A stretch of DNA of 64,000 bases, from contig OZ251226.1 in assembly GCA_965240325.2 (NCBI GenBank), forward strand, positions 1,736,001-1,800,000. Reading direction: 5' to 3'. Below are positions 42,400 to 53,469 of this stretch, piece by piece. The notes under the pieces are model-generated. The model was given only the letters and a program-made list of their open reading frames with translations, was not told the origin of the DNA and searched no databases. Within the stretch, counting starts at the first letter, position 1, and each line of letters begins with the position of its first letter. This DNA comes from Rebecca billardiae RCC1528. Lineage: Eukaryota; Haptophyta. The translations under genes were made by a program, and so were the position numbers.

Positions 42400-42645
42400 T
42401 ATGAAAGAAAAACGGGTTACCCGCCCGCCAGCGTCTCGCGACGAGGACGGGTGCCCAAGCGGCAAGCGCGCACATCATGATCATCGCCGTCGGCGGGCCC
42501 ATCTTCGGCCGGCTCGAGCTGATGCACATCACGACGCTCAAGCAGGCGCTGTCCGTACCGACGTTGGCGCGCCTCCAGCGGATGGTCGACAAAGCACCCG
42601 TGGGCGAAGGAGGACCACAATCATGGCCGAGTCATCGGAGACGTC
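42400..42645 (+). pseudogene. Captured gene fragment in transposon W
   Basis: A plus-strand frame without ATG at its head reads PARQRLATRTGAQAASAHIM, then IIAVGGPIFGRLELMHITTL, then KQALSVPTLARLQRMVDKAP and stops at about 42645. It reads like a natural partly hydrophobic protein segment cut from a larger gene. It ends just before the C copy 2 insertion at 42681. Family unknown. Confidence 0.4.
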
Positions 42646-42680
42646 GCTGACCTCGCGGCTTCAAACAATCAAACATCACA

Positions 42681-45309
42681 CAGTGCAGGATTGGAATTTT
42701 CCGTGACGCTTCGGACGGTCCGCAGCTCGAGTCAGCGAATCCGGTCTCGGCCGGACAGTGGAACTCGGGTGGAAGCCGCGACTTCGCGGCGGACGGAGCC
42801 TCAAACGAGCGGTGCCTCGGCTCGCGGCGCGATCTACTCGGCGAAGACCGACGAGGCTGCTCGCGGGCCCGACTATGCGTCGACGCGGGCTGGGGTCGTC
42901 TTCCGCGTGGCGCTGGGCAAGTTCCTCGCCGCCCTGACGGGTGCTCTCCTTTCGCCCTCACGGCGCGCGCGGTGCGTTTCGCGAGCTTCTTGCATGCACC
43001 GCCCGCGGTTGCGCCCGAGCCTGATGCTTCAGTCGACACGGCAGGTGGCTCGCGCAGGGTGGGATTGTGTGCGGGTGCCGCTGGCGGTGCGTCTCACCCT
43101 CCTGAAATTGTGTGGGAGGCTGTGACATTGCACGCGTACACCCCGCCACGCCCGCGGCCCGCCCGCGCAAACGCCGCGCCGCGCAGTTGTCTTTGACCTC
43201 GAGCGAGCCTGAGGCGTGGAGGCGACCGACGGCGGGGTGCGACTTGCCCACCGACCCGAGCCGCATCACCCAGCGCAGCCTCGCCCGCGACGACGCTTCG
43301 CCTGGCTGCCACTGCTCAGCCGCGTGCAAGGCGGGCTGGGCGACGTCTTTGCCGAGCGCGGCTGCAGCGCAGCACGCGAGAGGCTGGAGCGCCATGACGC
43401 GGATGGCGGAGCGGGCTTTGGGCTGGCTGGCATGAGCCGCCAGGCTGTACCGTCCGCGCAGATCGCGCTCGGCCCGGCCGCAGCCCTCCTGAGCGCGCGC
43501 CTCAGAGCTGAGACTGATCACGTGCACGCGCACAAGCCACACTGCCGTGGCTGTGTCGAGCAGCTGCGTGTGCTCGAGGCGCGGCGCTCGCACGGGCCAC
43601 GCGGGCGCAGCGGGTGCGCGTAGCTGGCGCACGCAGTGCCACGTCCTGCCGCGCCAGTTTGGCGGCCGTCCGCCCCCCCGAGCTCGAGTTCTGCGCGCTT
43701 TGCGACGGCGCGGCCGGCCGCGCCCATCTTCATGCTTGGGCACGCCAGCATGGCCGCCGCCGGGCCTGCTGCGCGCGCCGAAGCTGGAGGGCGGAGGAGG
43801 GCGCTGGGCTGCTCCTACGGCGTGCTGCAGCCCGGGCAGGCTTTTCCGCGGCGCGGCGAGGCCGTCGCGCCTGCTCGCCGCCGTCGAGTCGCCCGTGCTG
43901 AGTGACCGTCGGCCGCATGTGCTCGGCGGCACCGCAGGCAGGCGTCCCATACCAGTGTGCTCGAGCCGCTGCGCGCACCCAAGGCGAGCTGCTCGAGCGG
44001 GCTAGGTGGGCCCACGGAGTGCGCGCAGCTGGCGCACGCAGCCCCGCGTCATGGGGTGTCGGTTTGACGGTCGCCAGCCCCCGTGGGCTCGAGCTCTGTG
44101 CGCTTCACCACAGAGGTGCCGACGGCGCCCCGCGGCGCGCAACGGCGTGGCAGCATGGCCGCCGCCGGCGCCGCCGCACATGCCGCCGCTTACGGGCAGT
44201 CGAGAGCTTGGGGCAGCACCTACGGCATGCTGCAGCTCGGGCGGGCTCTGCCAGCCTGCTGTGGCGTGATCGCGCATTTTCCAGACCGTCGACTCGCCCG
44301 CGCTGCATATTTGTTTGCTGCGCGTGCTCGACGGCGCCGCTGCTGCCGCTACGGCCGCGCGTTGCTGCGTCGCGAGCGAGCCCGATGCGAGCTGAACGGC
44401 GGCGTGCTCATCGCTGCTGGCGCAGATGGGCGCGTCATGGTGGCCACGCACGATGCTGAGTGCTCGCGCGTGCCAGACGAGGCGCGTGCTCGCGCTGTGG
44501 CTCAATGTCCGGCAGTGCGCGTGGCAGGCCGCAGCTGCTCGACAACAGAACCAGCGGGCAGTGATCGGGCTGCGCGCGCGCAGCTGATGGCGGCGAACGA
44601 GCGAGCCCGCACCGCCGCGCAAGGGCTGGGCGACTGGCGCCGAGGTGGCGCGCACGTCGTCCGCTGCCGTTGGCATCGCGGCGGACGCTTCAAGCTCGTT
44701 CGGCCGGCGTGTTTTCTCCGACGCCCACCTGCGAGCGCTGCCGGCACCGTGCTCGGGCGTCAGTATCGGTGGGCTCGAGCACGCGTGGTGAGGCGCTCGG
44801 AGCGGTCGACGGCCATGATCGGGCAGCGCACGGTGGGCGCAGGCCACGCGCACGCCAGCGCCCCGCGTGGCGTGGCTTCACGGGGCGCAGCCACCAGGAG
44901 ACTGTGCTGCGACGAGCTCGGGCGCGCTCGGGCGCCGCTGCTCTGCATTTTCCCGAAAAATCGGTTTTCGTGCCCTCGACCGGCGGTATGCCGCCGGGGT
45001 GGCCGCAGCTGCGCTCGGAGCAGCGCGCACGGGCACCGCCGTGTGCGCCCGCCCGCTTTCGCCGCCGCCGAGCTCGAGCACAGCGCTGCGCGGGGCTGCG
45101 TAATGCCAACGGCGCATGATTTTTTGCCCGCGCCGAGCGCGCGTCGGCGCGCGCAGCGCGCTCAGGTGTGGCCTGCTACCAAGGTCTGTGCCACGATTCG
45201 ACGCGCCTATGGTGCGCCGAATTTAGGCGCACCGCTTCAGAATTGTCCGATGATTCGACTAGTGGTGCGGACAACTTAAAACGTCACCCTGAGCAGTTTT
45301 CCGGCACTG
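42681..45309. mobile_element. Non-autonomous DNA transposon C, copy 2 (inverted)
   Basis: A 2.63-kb inverted copy of 20577-23207, differing by a 2-bp indel and a few substitutions. Same CAGTGC termini. The flanks (acatcaca at left, tgcaaccg at right) do not match, so no target duplication is seen. It lies inside transposon W. The same simultaneous open frames occur as in copy 1 and no gene is called. Confidence 0.8.
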
Positions 45310-45519
45310 TGCAACCGCTCAGCCGGTTGCCACCGCGGCCGAGCGGTGCGCGCTCGCCACCGCGGCCGGCGCTGTGCACGGGCGTGCTGAGCCCGGGCCG
45401 CGTGAGCTCGCCCACCTCGCCCGGCGCGCACGCCGACGCCGCCACCGCGGCTCGGCGGCCGGACTCATCTCGGCCCGCAGCGCTTGCGTCCGGCCCCGCG
45501 GCGGCGCGCGCCGCCGTCG

Positions 45520-46340
45520 CCGCCGCGCAGGCCGTGCACTCGGTGGATGAGGAGACGGCCCTGCTGCGCGCGGAGCGCTGCGCGCCGCGCGCTGCTCCTG
45601 CTGCGGCGCGCAGTAGTCCGCTCGTCCGCCCCGCGGGCTCGCCACGGAGCCGACGAGCGCGATGACGACAATCGAATTGAGCACGAGTGCGCACGGAGGC
45701 GCTGGGCGCCGAGCTGGCGAAGCGCGGCGCCGAGCTCGACGCGCTGCGCGACGCGGCGACGGACGCGCTGGGCGCGCGCGGCGCCCTCGTCGCGACGCCC
45801 CGTGCAGCAGCTCGAGCAGCCAGCTGTGGAGTAGACGGCCGTCGACTCCCGGAGGGCGCCACCGCGCCGGGTGAGTGAGCACGCACGGGCTCCGCCTCGG
45901 TCGGAGGCTGGCTGGCCGCCGCCGTGGCTTCGAGGCCGACGCGGCGGAGGAGGCGGCGGGCGAGCACGGTGGCGCGGTGGAGCAGGCGCGCACGCGCGGC
46001 GGCAGGCGCGACCCGCCGCTCGCCTCGTTCCACCCCGAGCTCCGCTCGGTCTCGCCTCTCGGTGCGCGGCTGCGCAGCGCCGTGAGCGCAGGCTGGGGCC
46101 GCTGGGGGGTGGGGCCAGCAGAGTGGTGCGCGCTCTCGCTCTGCCGGCACGAGGCGCGCCGGCTGAGCGACCAGCGGCCCGTCGTCGAGCGCGTGGCGCA
46201 GCGCGAGCACCTCAAGGCAGGCTCGCCCTGCGCGCGCGCGCCGCTGCCCCGGCCGCCGTCCGTACTTCTTCGCGCGGGCTCGCGGCGACAGTCCTCATCG
46301 GCCCGCCATGTTGACCAGACTGAGACAGCAGCCGACGGAG
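45520..46340 (+). pseudogene. Coiled-coil-like gene fragments in transposon W
   Basis: Plus-strand segments in shifting frames read like Ala/Glu/Arg-rich helical protein: VHSVDEETALLRAERCAP (near 45535), TEALGAELAKRGAELDALRD (45692 on), then FEADAAEEAAGEHGGAVEQA and HPELRSVSPLGARLRSAVSA (45928-46100). No start, stop or family can be assigned. They lie between the nested C element and the A2 end, in the same orientation. Confidence 0.35.
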
Positions 46341-46399
46341 GGTGCACCGCGGGCCCCTAACTACGTTGGTTCTACGGAAGGACCGCGGAACGCGGTCAT

Positions 46400-47140
46400 A
46401 TATATTTGATGATTGCGGTTTGTACTATCCGATTCCCCACCCCGTACTAATTACTGTGTTTACCATGAGTGCTCATAGAGCAATTCCTCGCTGAATACAG
46501 ATAGAAACAAGAAGCCTGGACCTTCCTGATGTCAAGATCCACATGGCACATGCTGATATAGAAGCAGAGTATTGATTCAAAGCCAATGAGGATGGCATTC
46601 GGTGTCTTCTATACTGTAGTATAGTTTGCGATCATTGAGATCCGACATCATCTCAATGATTGCGCGTGACGCGCAGCTGAGCTGCATGAGTGCTGGCCGA
46701 GGCGCGCAGGCAGGCGCAGGAGAAGGGTCACTGGAGGCGGACGCCGCGCGTGCACAGCAAGCCATCATCTGCTGCAAGTGCGTGATCCTGCAGGTGGTGA
46801 CTGCTGGTACCTGTTCCAGATACTGGTGCCGGCAGCTCCGAGCTCGCGTTTCCGTACTTCCTGCTCCACCCATCTCGGCCGACCCTTCAACAGTCAACGC
46901 CCGGGAGTGTTTGACAAGATCTTCTCTCATCATCATTTATTACTGTCCATCATCATGACTCATATGGCCGCACCTCCTTTCATGGCCTCCGGCCAACTCT
47001 TTCGATACGGCTCGCTCATGTCTGTTTAATTGGCGGCGCTTGAGATCACATGTGCTGATATTGTTCGCATGTGACGAGCGCTTTTCTGCATCAGCATCCA
47101 GGCAGCTTCTCATGCGTCCAGCAAGCAGCCAGCCCCACGA
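46400..47140. other. AT-richer intergenic stretch
   Basis: I see no supported gene. A short frame at about 46520-46575 (SLDLPDVKIHMAHADIEAEY, then a stop) has natural composition and may be a retroelement relic. The palindrome-like ATCATTGAGATCCGACATCATCTCAATGAT lies at 46630-46660. Confidence 0.4.
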
Positions 47141-47142
47141 GC

Positions 47143-47327
47143 TCATTCGAGTCATTCGTCGTGGCCTCTTCTAGTAACTACGACCTATACCGCGCCGAGC
47201 GGCGAGCCGCGCTCGGACATCCTCGGGTGCGGCCCCTTGCCTACTCATCAGCAGCAAAGTCTCAGCAGAAGGAGGATCCGAATCGCCTCCCGCCGTGCTT
47301 CTTTATTGCTTGTGACTCGCGGCATGC

Positions 47328-47392
<65 letters not shown>

Positions 47393-47449
47393 GAGAGAGA
47401 GAGAGAGAGTCAGAGAGAGAGAGAGAGACGACGGAGAGACAGAGCTGCG

Positions 47450-47522
<73 letters not shown>

Positions 47523-47722
47523 TATATATATATATATTCATTCGAGTCATTCGTCGTGGCCTCTTCTAGTAACTACGACCTATACCGCGCCGAGCGGCGA
47601 GCCGCGCTCGGACATCCTCGGGTGCGGCCCCTTGCCTACTCATCAGCAGCAAAGTCTCAGCAGAAGGAGGATCCGAATCGCCTCCCGCCGTGCTTCTTTA
47701 TTGCTTGTGACTCGCGGCATGC

Positions 47723-47783
<61 letters not shown>

Positions 47784-47840
47784 GAGAGAGAGAGAGAGAG
47801 TCAGAGAGAGAGAGAGAGACGACGGAGAGACAGAGCTGCG

Positions 47841-47883
<43 letters not shown>

Positions 47884-47891
47884 TATATATA

Positions 47892-47927
<36 letters not shown>

Positions 47928-47935
47928 TATAGCTA
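47143..47935. repeat. 396-bp tandem duplication containing (GA)n and (TA)n
   Basis: Two direct copies (from 47143 and 47539). Each has a ~185-bp unique part beginning CATTCGAGTCATTCGTCGTG, then ~100 bp of GA repeats with the same interruptions, then a link CGACGGAGAGACAGAGCTGC and a 70-90 bp TA run. The shared interruptions show that the whole unit was duplicated, not just the microsatellites. Confidence 0.9.
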
Positions 47936-48172
47936 GCTGCTGTAGCTTAGCAGAGACGACTTCAGCCTGAACTCAGATCGAGTCAGAGTCAGAGCCAACT
48001 GTGTTCACGGCTGCTGCTGATGACGTGATGTCATGAGCAGTCAGCCTAACTAACGGCGCGAGCGGCGGACTGAGGACTCGGCGTCTGACAGATGATCTGA
48101 CGAGGCGGATTCTAAATCTAACGCGCAGGGCCACTTCGCAGAGGACGACGCGGGGCCCGCAGCGCTGCCGTA

Positions 48173-51100
48173 TCACTTGAGCAGGAAGTCGCTGGGGCGC
48201 ACGTTGCAGATGGCCTTGACCACGTCGTCGCGCAGCGCGTGCACCGAGGGGTACGTCCGGTAGTCGCGCAGCCACAGCTCGTGCATGCACGTCTTGGCGA
48301 CGGGCAGGCTGCCGTCGGCGTCGAGCTTGCCGAACGAGATCACGATGCGCGGCCGCAGGCCGGCGAGCGGCAGGCAGCGCAGGCCGGTGACAAACTCGAG
48401 GAACTTGAGCCGGTGGTCGTCGCTCAGCTCGCTCGTGATCACCTGGCGCACCCACCGGCTGTGCACGGCGTCGCTCGGCAGCCCGCCCACGTCGCACTGC
48501 TCCACGAGCTGCTCGCCCGACACGAGCGTGCGGCCGCAGAGCAGGCCGGCCATCTCGCCGACTGCCATGTCAAGCAGAGGCTTGTGCAGCGGTTCGTACG
48601 AGCAGAGGCCGCGGGCGAACGCGGCGATCCCGCGCTTCCGCCGCTCGCGCTCGCTCGTGACGAGCTGGCGCGCGCCGAGCGTGATCGCCTCCTCCAGCTC
48701 CGCGAGGTCGCGCAGCCGCTCGTCCGCGCGCGCCGAGCCGCGCGCAAAGTCGTCCCACGTGAGGCCGTCGAGCGCGTCCTGCCCGCCCGCCCGAACCGTG
48801 TCGAGCAGCTGCTGCCAGCTGTCGGCGAGGCCGTGGCGCACCCAGCGCAGCGTGGCGATGCTCACCTCGGCGCTCTCGAAGCACGCGGGCGGCGGCAGCG
48901 CCGACTCCGCCGTGCCGTCCGCGCCCGCGTGCCTGCACGCGAGCAGCAGCAGCGGCGACAGCTGCAGCCCGAGCGGCACGCCTTCGATCAGTGCCTTGAG
49001 CGCGCCGTGACCAACCAGCTTGAGCAGCTCGTCGTCCGCGTCGACGCGGCCGGGCGCGTCGTCCGCGAGCGGCAGGTGCAGCGGGAGGTAGCCCGGCGAG
49101 TGCTCCAGCGCCTCGAATAGCGCCGGCCGGCTGCCGCCGTCGCGCCGCCTCGGCAGCTCGCCGAAGAAGGCGCAGAACATGTGATTGGTCAGACCGCCGG
49201 CGTCGACGCCCGCCTGCATCGCGTGCCGCGCCGGCCGCACCCCCGCCTCGTCGATGCAGCGCACGTGCAGCGGCGCGCCGAACTGCCGCGTCGAGGCGAT
49301 TTGGCGGAGCGCGTCGAACACCTGCGGCAGCACGTCGGCGCACGTGTGCAGCGTCTCCGGCGAGGCGTTCAGGTCGATGTAGATCGGAGCGTCGGACGAG
49401 TACTCGCGCCGCAGCTGCTGGCGCGTGCGCTCGAGCTGCTGCGCGGGCGTGGCCGAGGGCTGGCGCTGCGGCCGCGCGAGCTGCGGCACGGACGGCGGCA
49501 CGGACGGCGAGGCGGGGCGCGGCGGCGCGCGCGGCGGCGCGGGCGGCGGCGCCGCGGGCGCCGTCGGCGGCGCCGTCGGCGGCAGCTGCGGTGCCGAGAG
49601 CTGCCGCCGCTGCTTGCTGAGCGGGCAGCGGTGTGAGTCGAGAGGGTCGGAGCGAGCGCGCTTGAGCGCGCCGCCGCCGAGCTCGGCGGAGTAGCTGGCC
49701 ATCAGCGCCGCCGGCCGGCCGAGGCTCACGCTCGCGGAGATGGCGCGCCGGTTGCGCTCGGCGCGGGCCGAGGGCTGGCGCGTCAGCCCGTCCGGCGTCG
49801 CGCCGCCGCCGTCGTCCGCCGACGCGCCGTTGCGCCGGCGCGCACACACGATGCACACCTTCATCTGCGTGCCGCGGATCTTGAGCTCGCTGTGGTGCAT
49901 CTGGCGGCACAGGTCGCAGTGCTTCGTCGCGTCGAGCCCCGTCTTGCCAATCACCGGCAGCGCGCCCTCCTTGAACACCGCCTTGAAGTAGTGCGGCTCA
50001 ATCCTGGAGCGCCGGCTGCTGCCGTCCGCCTCCACCTCGACATGAAGGCGCATGATGATCACCGCCTGCTCGCCGAGCTCGGGTGCGGGCGCGGCGGCGG
50101 GCGGTGCGGACGACGCCGCGCCGCCGGGACAGCCGCGCGAGCCCGCGAGCCCGGCCACCTCCACGCCGTCTGACGAACCGTCGTTCACGCCCTCGCCGCC
50201 GCCGGCCTGCGCGGCGGCGGACGCGCCGCCGCCATGCTCGCGCGCGCCGGGCTGCTGCGTCGGCGCGCGCTCGAGGTCCAGTGGCTGCTCCGAGCCGCCG
50301 CCCGCCGCCCCGGCGGGCATCGCAGGCCGCGGCTCCAGCCGGGGCAGGAACGGCGCGCGCGCGGACGACGGCCTGCGCAGCTCCTCCCGCCGCTTCTGCG
50401 CCTGCTCGAGCTCCTGGCTCAGCCAGAACGCGAAGCTGGGGTGGTCGGTTTCCTTGGCGGCGGAGCCCCAGGGCGCGAGCCGCCGCTTGAAGCCGCGCTG
50501 GTACTCGGGTGGGAGCTGGCGCACCGCGCTCAGCACCATCTGCGAGAGCGCGCCCGCGTTGCGCATGTGCGCGTCGATGCGCAGCCTGCACGGGTCGTCC
50601 TCGTCCCGCGCGAGCGCCTCGGGCGAGGAGGACGAGCCGTCGTCGACCGGCCGAATTAGCATGGTGCCCTCCGGCGAGGGCGAGGGCGCCACTGGGCTCC
50701 CTTCAGGCGGCGCGTCCGCCGCCGCGCGCACGGGCGCGCTGGGGCGTGGCTGCGCCGCCTGCGCCGCGGCCGCGGGCCGCTCGGCCTCGCGCGCGAGCGA
50801 GGGTGCCGCTCGCCGTGCTGCCTCGGCCTCCGGTGGCCGCGTGGCGCTGTGGGCGGGGCGGCCACTGGCGTCCGCGCTGCCGCACGCGCCGGCGGGCGCC
50901 GCGGCAGATCGCGCGGTCGGCGCGGCAGCCGCCGCAGGCAGGCCTGCAGCGGAGGGAGCAGGAGGCGCCGAGCGGTCCAGCCGCTGCGCCTCGGCGCTCG
51001 GCTCGCGGCCGAGGCCCGCCGCCGCCGCCGGAGGCGTCGGCTCAGGCGGTGCTCCCAGCGCCGCCGAGCACGGTCCAATCGTGTCTGGCAGCCTGCCGGC

Positions 51101-53164
51101 TGGCGCGGCCTTGGCGCTGGCTGGGTGCGGCGCGGGCTGCCTCGGCTGCTGCGGCTGCGCCGGGCGCGGCTGCGGCTGCGCCGCCGGCGCCGGCCCCTGC
51201 GACGGCGCTGCCTGCGGCTGCGGCGAGGGCTGCGGCTGCGCCCCCGCCCGCCGCTGCGGCTGCGGCTGCGGCTGCGGCTGCGGCGGCTGCGGCTGCGGCT
51301 GCGGCGGCTGCGGCTGTGGCGGCTGCGGCTGCTGTGGCTGCTGCTGCGCCGACGGCTGCAGTGGGTTCTGAGGCGGCGGCGGCAGCGGCTTGGGCGGCGC
51401 CGGCTGCTGCGCCGGCTGCTGCGGCTGCGGCTGCTGCGGCTGCCACTGCACCGGCTGCGCCGCCCCGTGCCGCCACGCCTGCGCGCCCTGCTCGTACTGC
51501 GCGCAGCGCCCTCCTTGCGCTGCCAGCTCATCCGGTGCCGCGGACGCCAGCGGGTGCTGCCAGCGGTGCCACGCGTCGGGCGCATGCATCGGCTGCTGCT
51601 CCCAGCACGGCCGCGGCGCGTGCCGCTGCTGCTCGAGCGGAGGCGGCCCTCCGCGCGGGTGCCACGGCAGCGCAGCCTGTGCATACTTCAAATCCTGCGC
51701 GGCGTGCGCGTGCGGAAACGCGGCGGGCGCGCGCGCGAGGTCGTCCGCCGAGCCGCCGGGGCCGAGCGCGCCCTGCGCGAACGTGCCCTGCACGCGCGCC
51801 CACTGGTGCTGCGCCTCGCCCGACACGGGCGCGAAGCCCACCGCAGGCCCAAGGCCGTCGGGCCAGCGCGCGGCCGCGTGCGGCCCCGCATGGCCCGCCA
51901 CCTGCGACGGCGGCGGCCTATGCACGGGCGGCACGTCGTGCGCGCTCCCGGGCGCGCCGCGCGCATGCTGCGCGAACGCCTCCGGCTCGCCTGGCGGCGG
52001 CAATGGCTGGCCGTACTCCGCGGCCGCCGCCGCCGCCGGCTCCGCGAGCCGCCCGCGGATGATCTCCTCCATCGCCATCAGTGTCGCGACCGTGTCGCCC
52101 GGCAGGTGCGGGTGGCTGCGCACGTGCAGCACGTGGTCGCGCAGCTTCGCGCACGACTTCTCGTGCTCGCTCAGCCGAGCGCGCGCGCCTCTGTAGTGCG
52201 CGCTCAGCTCGGCTTGCAGCGCGCGCGAAGCGTCGGCCTCGTGAGCCTTCTCCTGCGCCTGCCTGCGCGCCTCGGCCAGCTGCGCGTCGCGCTCGCTCAG
52301 CTCGCGCTGCAGCCGTGCGAGCTGCTCCTCGAGTATCGGGGCGCGGTCCACCGCCCCCGGCACCGCCGCCTGCGCCGCCGGCACCGCGCCCACAGCCGCC
52401 GGCCGCGCCGCCGTGCCGCCGGCGAGCTGGTGTGAGGGCGTGGTCGGCGGTGCCGTCCCCACGACTGCCGCAGGGCTGGTCGCGTTCGCACCGGCCTGCA
52501 CGCCCGTGCAAGGGGCGGGCGAGGCGGTGCGTGTTCTCGCAGGAGCGGACGCCGGCGCCGACTCCGCGGGCGACGTGGAAGGAGTCGTCGTGAGTGCGGG
52601 CGTCGCCCCCAAGTCCACGGCGCCGTCGGCGTGCGCCGCATTGGCGGTGCCGGGCGGTGCCGGCGGCGGCAGCGACGGCGACGGGCTCGTCACGGCTTGG
52701 TGCAGCACGCAGGCGCCATCGGGCACAATAGCAGGTGCACCGACGCGCGAGGCCGGGGCCACCCTTGTCGCGTGCGCCGCCTCGCCCGCTGCCTGCTCAG
52801 GCAAGGCGTGCGAGCGCTCGTCGGCGCGCCGCAGCGGCACGCGCGCGATCAGGCTGTCGGCTCCGGGGAGAGGAGCGTCCGCCGACGGCGCCGGCCGGCC
52901 GCAGCTGGGTGCCCCCAAGCCCACGGAGACGCGCTGCAGACGCGGATCCGTCACATCTATCACCTCGAGCTCGTCCGTGCCCGCGCGTTGCAGGACTAGG
53001 TCGAGTCGGCCCGCGTCCACGTGTCGCCTCGAATCGACGACGACGGCCTCCTCGGCGTCGGCGGAGGCGCTCGACTTGAGGAGCACGCGGTCGCCTTTGA
53101 AGTAGTCGCTCTCCCCGCACCGCTCCCCCCCGTGCGGGCGATACTCAGGCGCGTCCGCAAGCAT
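48173..53164 (-). CDS. Large HECT-type E3 ubiquitin ligase
   Basis: A 1663-residue single-exon protein. It transfers ubiquitin through a thioester on the HECT Cys to a substrate. The C-terminal ~350 residues form a divergent HECT domain: GGLTNHMFCAFFGELPRR, GRTLVSGEQLVEQ, LKFLEFVTGLRCLPLAGLRP and LPVAKTCMHELWLRDYRTYP with catalytic Cys1626. The N-terminus has a small beta-barrel-like part (YFKGDRVLL to VVVDSRRHVDAGRLDLVLQR), then Ala/Pro-rich sequence, a coiled coil (LEEQLARLQRELSERDAQLA...), a Pro/Gln-dipeptide tract (about residues 600-720) and a four-Cys zinc-like motif (CDLCRQMHHSELKIRG then VCIVC). ATG 53164 is the first Met; the open frame continues to 53425 without another ATG. Confidence 0.85.
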   Translation of the reverse strand: MLADAPEYRPHGGERCGESDYFKGDRVLLKSSASADAEEAVVVDSRRHVDAGRLDLVLQRAGTDELEVIDVTDPRLQRVSVGLGAPSCGRPAPSADAPLPGADSLIARVPLRRADERSHALPEQAAGEAAHATRVAPASRVGAPAIVPDGACVLHQAVTSPSPSLPPPAPPGTANAAHADGAVDLGATPALTTTPSTSPAESAPASAPARTRTASPAPCTGVQAGANATSPAAVVGTAPPTTPSHQLAGGTAARPAAVGAVPAAQAAVPGAVDRAPILEEQLARLQRELSERDAQLAEARRQAQEKAHEADASRALQAELSAHYRGARARLSEHEKSCAKLRDHVLHVRSHPHLPGDTVATLMAMEEIIRGRLAEPAAAAAAEYGQPLPPPGEPEAFAQHARGAPGSAHDVPPVHRPPPSQVAGHAGPHAAARWPDGLGPAVGFAPVSGEAQHQWARVQGTFAQGALGPGGSADDLARAPAAFPHAHAAQDLKYAQAALPWHPRGGPPPLEQQRHAPRPCWEQQPMHAPDAWHRWQHPLASAAPDELAAQGGRCAQYEQGAQAWRHGAAQPVQWQPQQPQPQQPAQQPAPPKPLPPPPQNPLQPSAQQQPQQPQPPQPQPPQPQPQPPQPQPQPQPQRRAGAQPQPSPQPQAAPSQGPAPAAQPQPRPAQPQQPRQPAPHPASAKAAPAGRLPDTIGPCSAALGAPPEPTPPAAAAGLGREPSAEAQRLDRSAPPAPSAAGLPAAAAAPTARSAAAPAGACGSADASGRPAHSATRPPEAEAARRAAPSLAREAERPAAAAQAAQPRPSAPVRAAADAPPEGSPVAPSPSPEGTMLIRPVDDGSSSSPEALARDEDDPCRLRIDAHMRNAGALSQMVLSAVRQLPPEYQRGFKRRLAPWGSAAKETDHPSFAFWLSQELEQAQKRREELRRPSSARAPFLPRLEPRPAMPAGAAGGGSEQPLDLERAPTQQPGAREHGGGASAAAQAGGGEGVNDGSSDGVEVAGLAGSRGCPGGAASSAPPAAAPAPELGEQAVIIMRLHVEVEADGSSRRSRIEPHYFKAVFKEGALPVIGKTGLDATKHCDLCRQMHHSELKIRGTQMKVCIVCARRRNGASADDGGGATPDGLTRQPSARAERNRRAISASVSLGRPAALMASYSAELGGGALKRARSDPLDSHRCPLSKQRRQLSAPQLPPTAPPTAPAAPPPAPPRAPPRPASPSVPPSVPQLARPQRQPSATPAQQLERTRQQLRREYSSDAPIYIDLNASPETLHTCADVLPQVFDALRQIASTRQFGAPLHVRCIDEAGVRPARHAMQAGVDAGGLTNHMFCAFFGELPRRRDGGSRPALFEALEHSPGYLPLHLPLADDAPGRVDADDELLKLVGHGALKALIEGVPLGLQLSPLLLLACRHAGADGTAESALPPPACFESAEVSIATLRWVRHGLADSWQQLLDTVRAGGQDALDGLTWDDFARGSARADERLRDLAELEEAITLGARQLVTSERERRKRGIAAFARGLCSYEPLHKPLLDMAVGEMAGLLCGRTLVSGEQLVEQCDVGGLPSDAVHSRWVRQVITSELSDDHRLKFLEFVTGLRCLPLAGLRPRIVISFGKLDADGSLPVAKTCMHELWLRDYRTYPSVHALRDDVVKAICNVRPSDFLLK

Positions 53165-53469
53165 GCCTGCGGTGACACGGCGGTCGGCGGTCGCGCACGC
53201 CGGTGGTATGACGACAGACGAGCCGCGCGCTTGCGTGGTGCCGCACGCACGGCCGCGGGCGAACCCAGCCCGTGCGAGCGCGAAAACCCACTCAGCCGCG
53301 GCCAACCGCCATCCTCGCGGTCGGGGTCGCCCGACGGGTCCGGGTCGCGCTCCAGTGGCTGCGAATTTTTTTGGGCCAGTGCGCGCGTTCCCGCCGCCGG
53401 AAAAAATGAAAGCTAAAGCTGCCACGATGGCGGACGCTGCTATGGCCGACTAACCCCGTCAGGCGTCAG

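Larger units (their letters stand above)
41794..46399. mobile_element. Composite transposon W (family A/B, subfamily 2)
   Basis: The B2 end at 41794 (ATGGCCCGCGGTGCAGGGCG) and inverted A2 end at 46399 (GGACCGCGGAACGCGGTCAT) delimit 4.6 kb, of which 2.63 kb is the nested transposon C copy 2. The B2-side ~250 bp and A2-side ~75 bp match transposon Z. The remaining interior differs from Z and contains gene-like fragments (42063-42275 minus, 42400-42645 plus, 45520-46340 plus). No clear target duplication was found. Confidence 0.65.

Noticed and set aside
46520-46620. Copia-type retroelement relic
   Set aside because: Only about 20 residues read naturally (SLDLPDVKIHMAHADIEAEY) and no RT or integrase motif is present.
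53165-53425. Upstream extension of the HECT ligase to 53425
   Set aside because: The extension starts at GTG and has no ATG; the first Met is at 53164.
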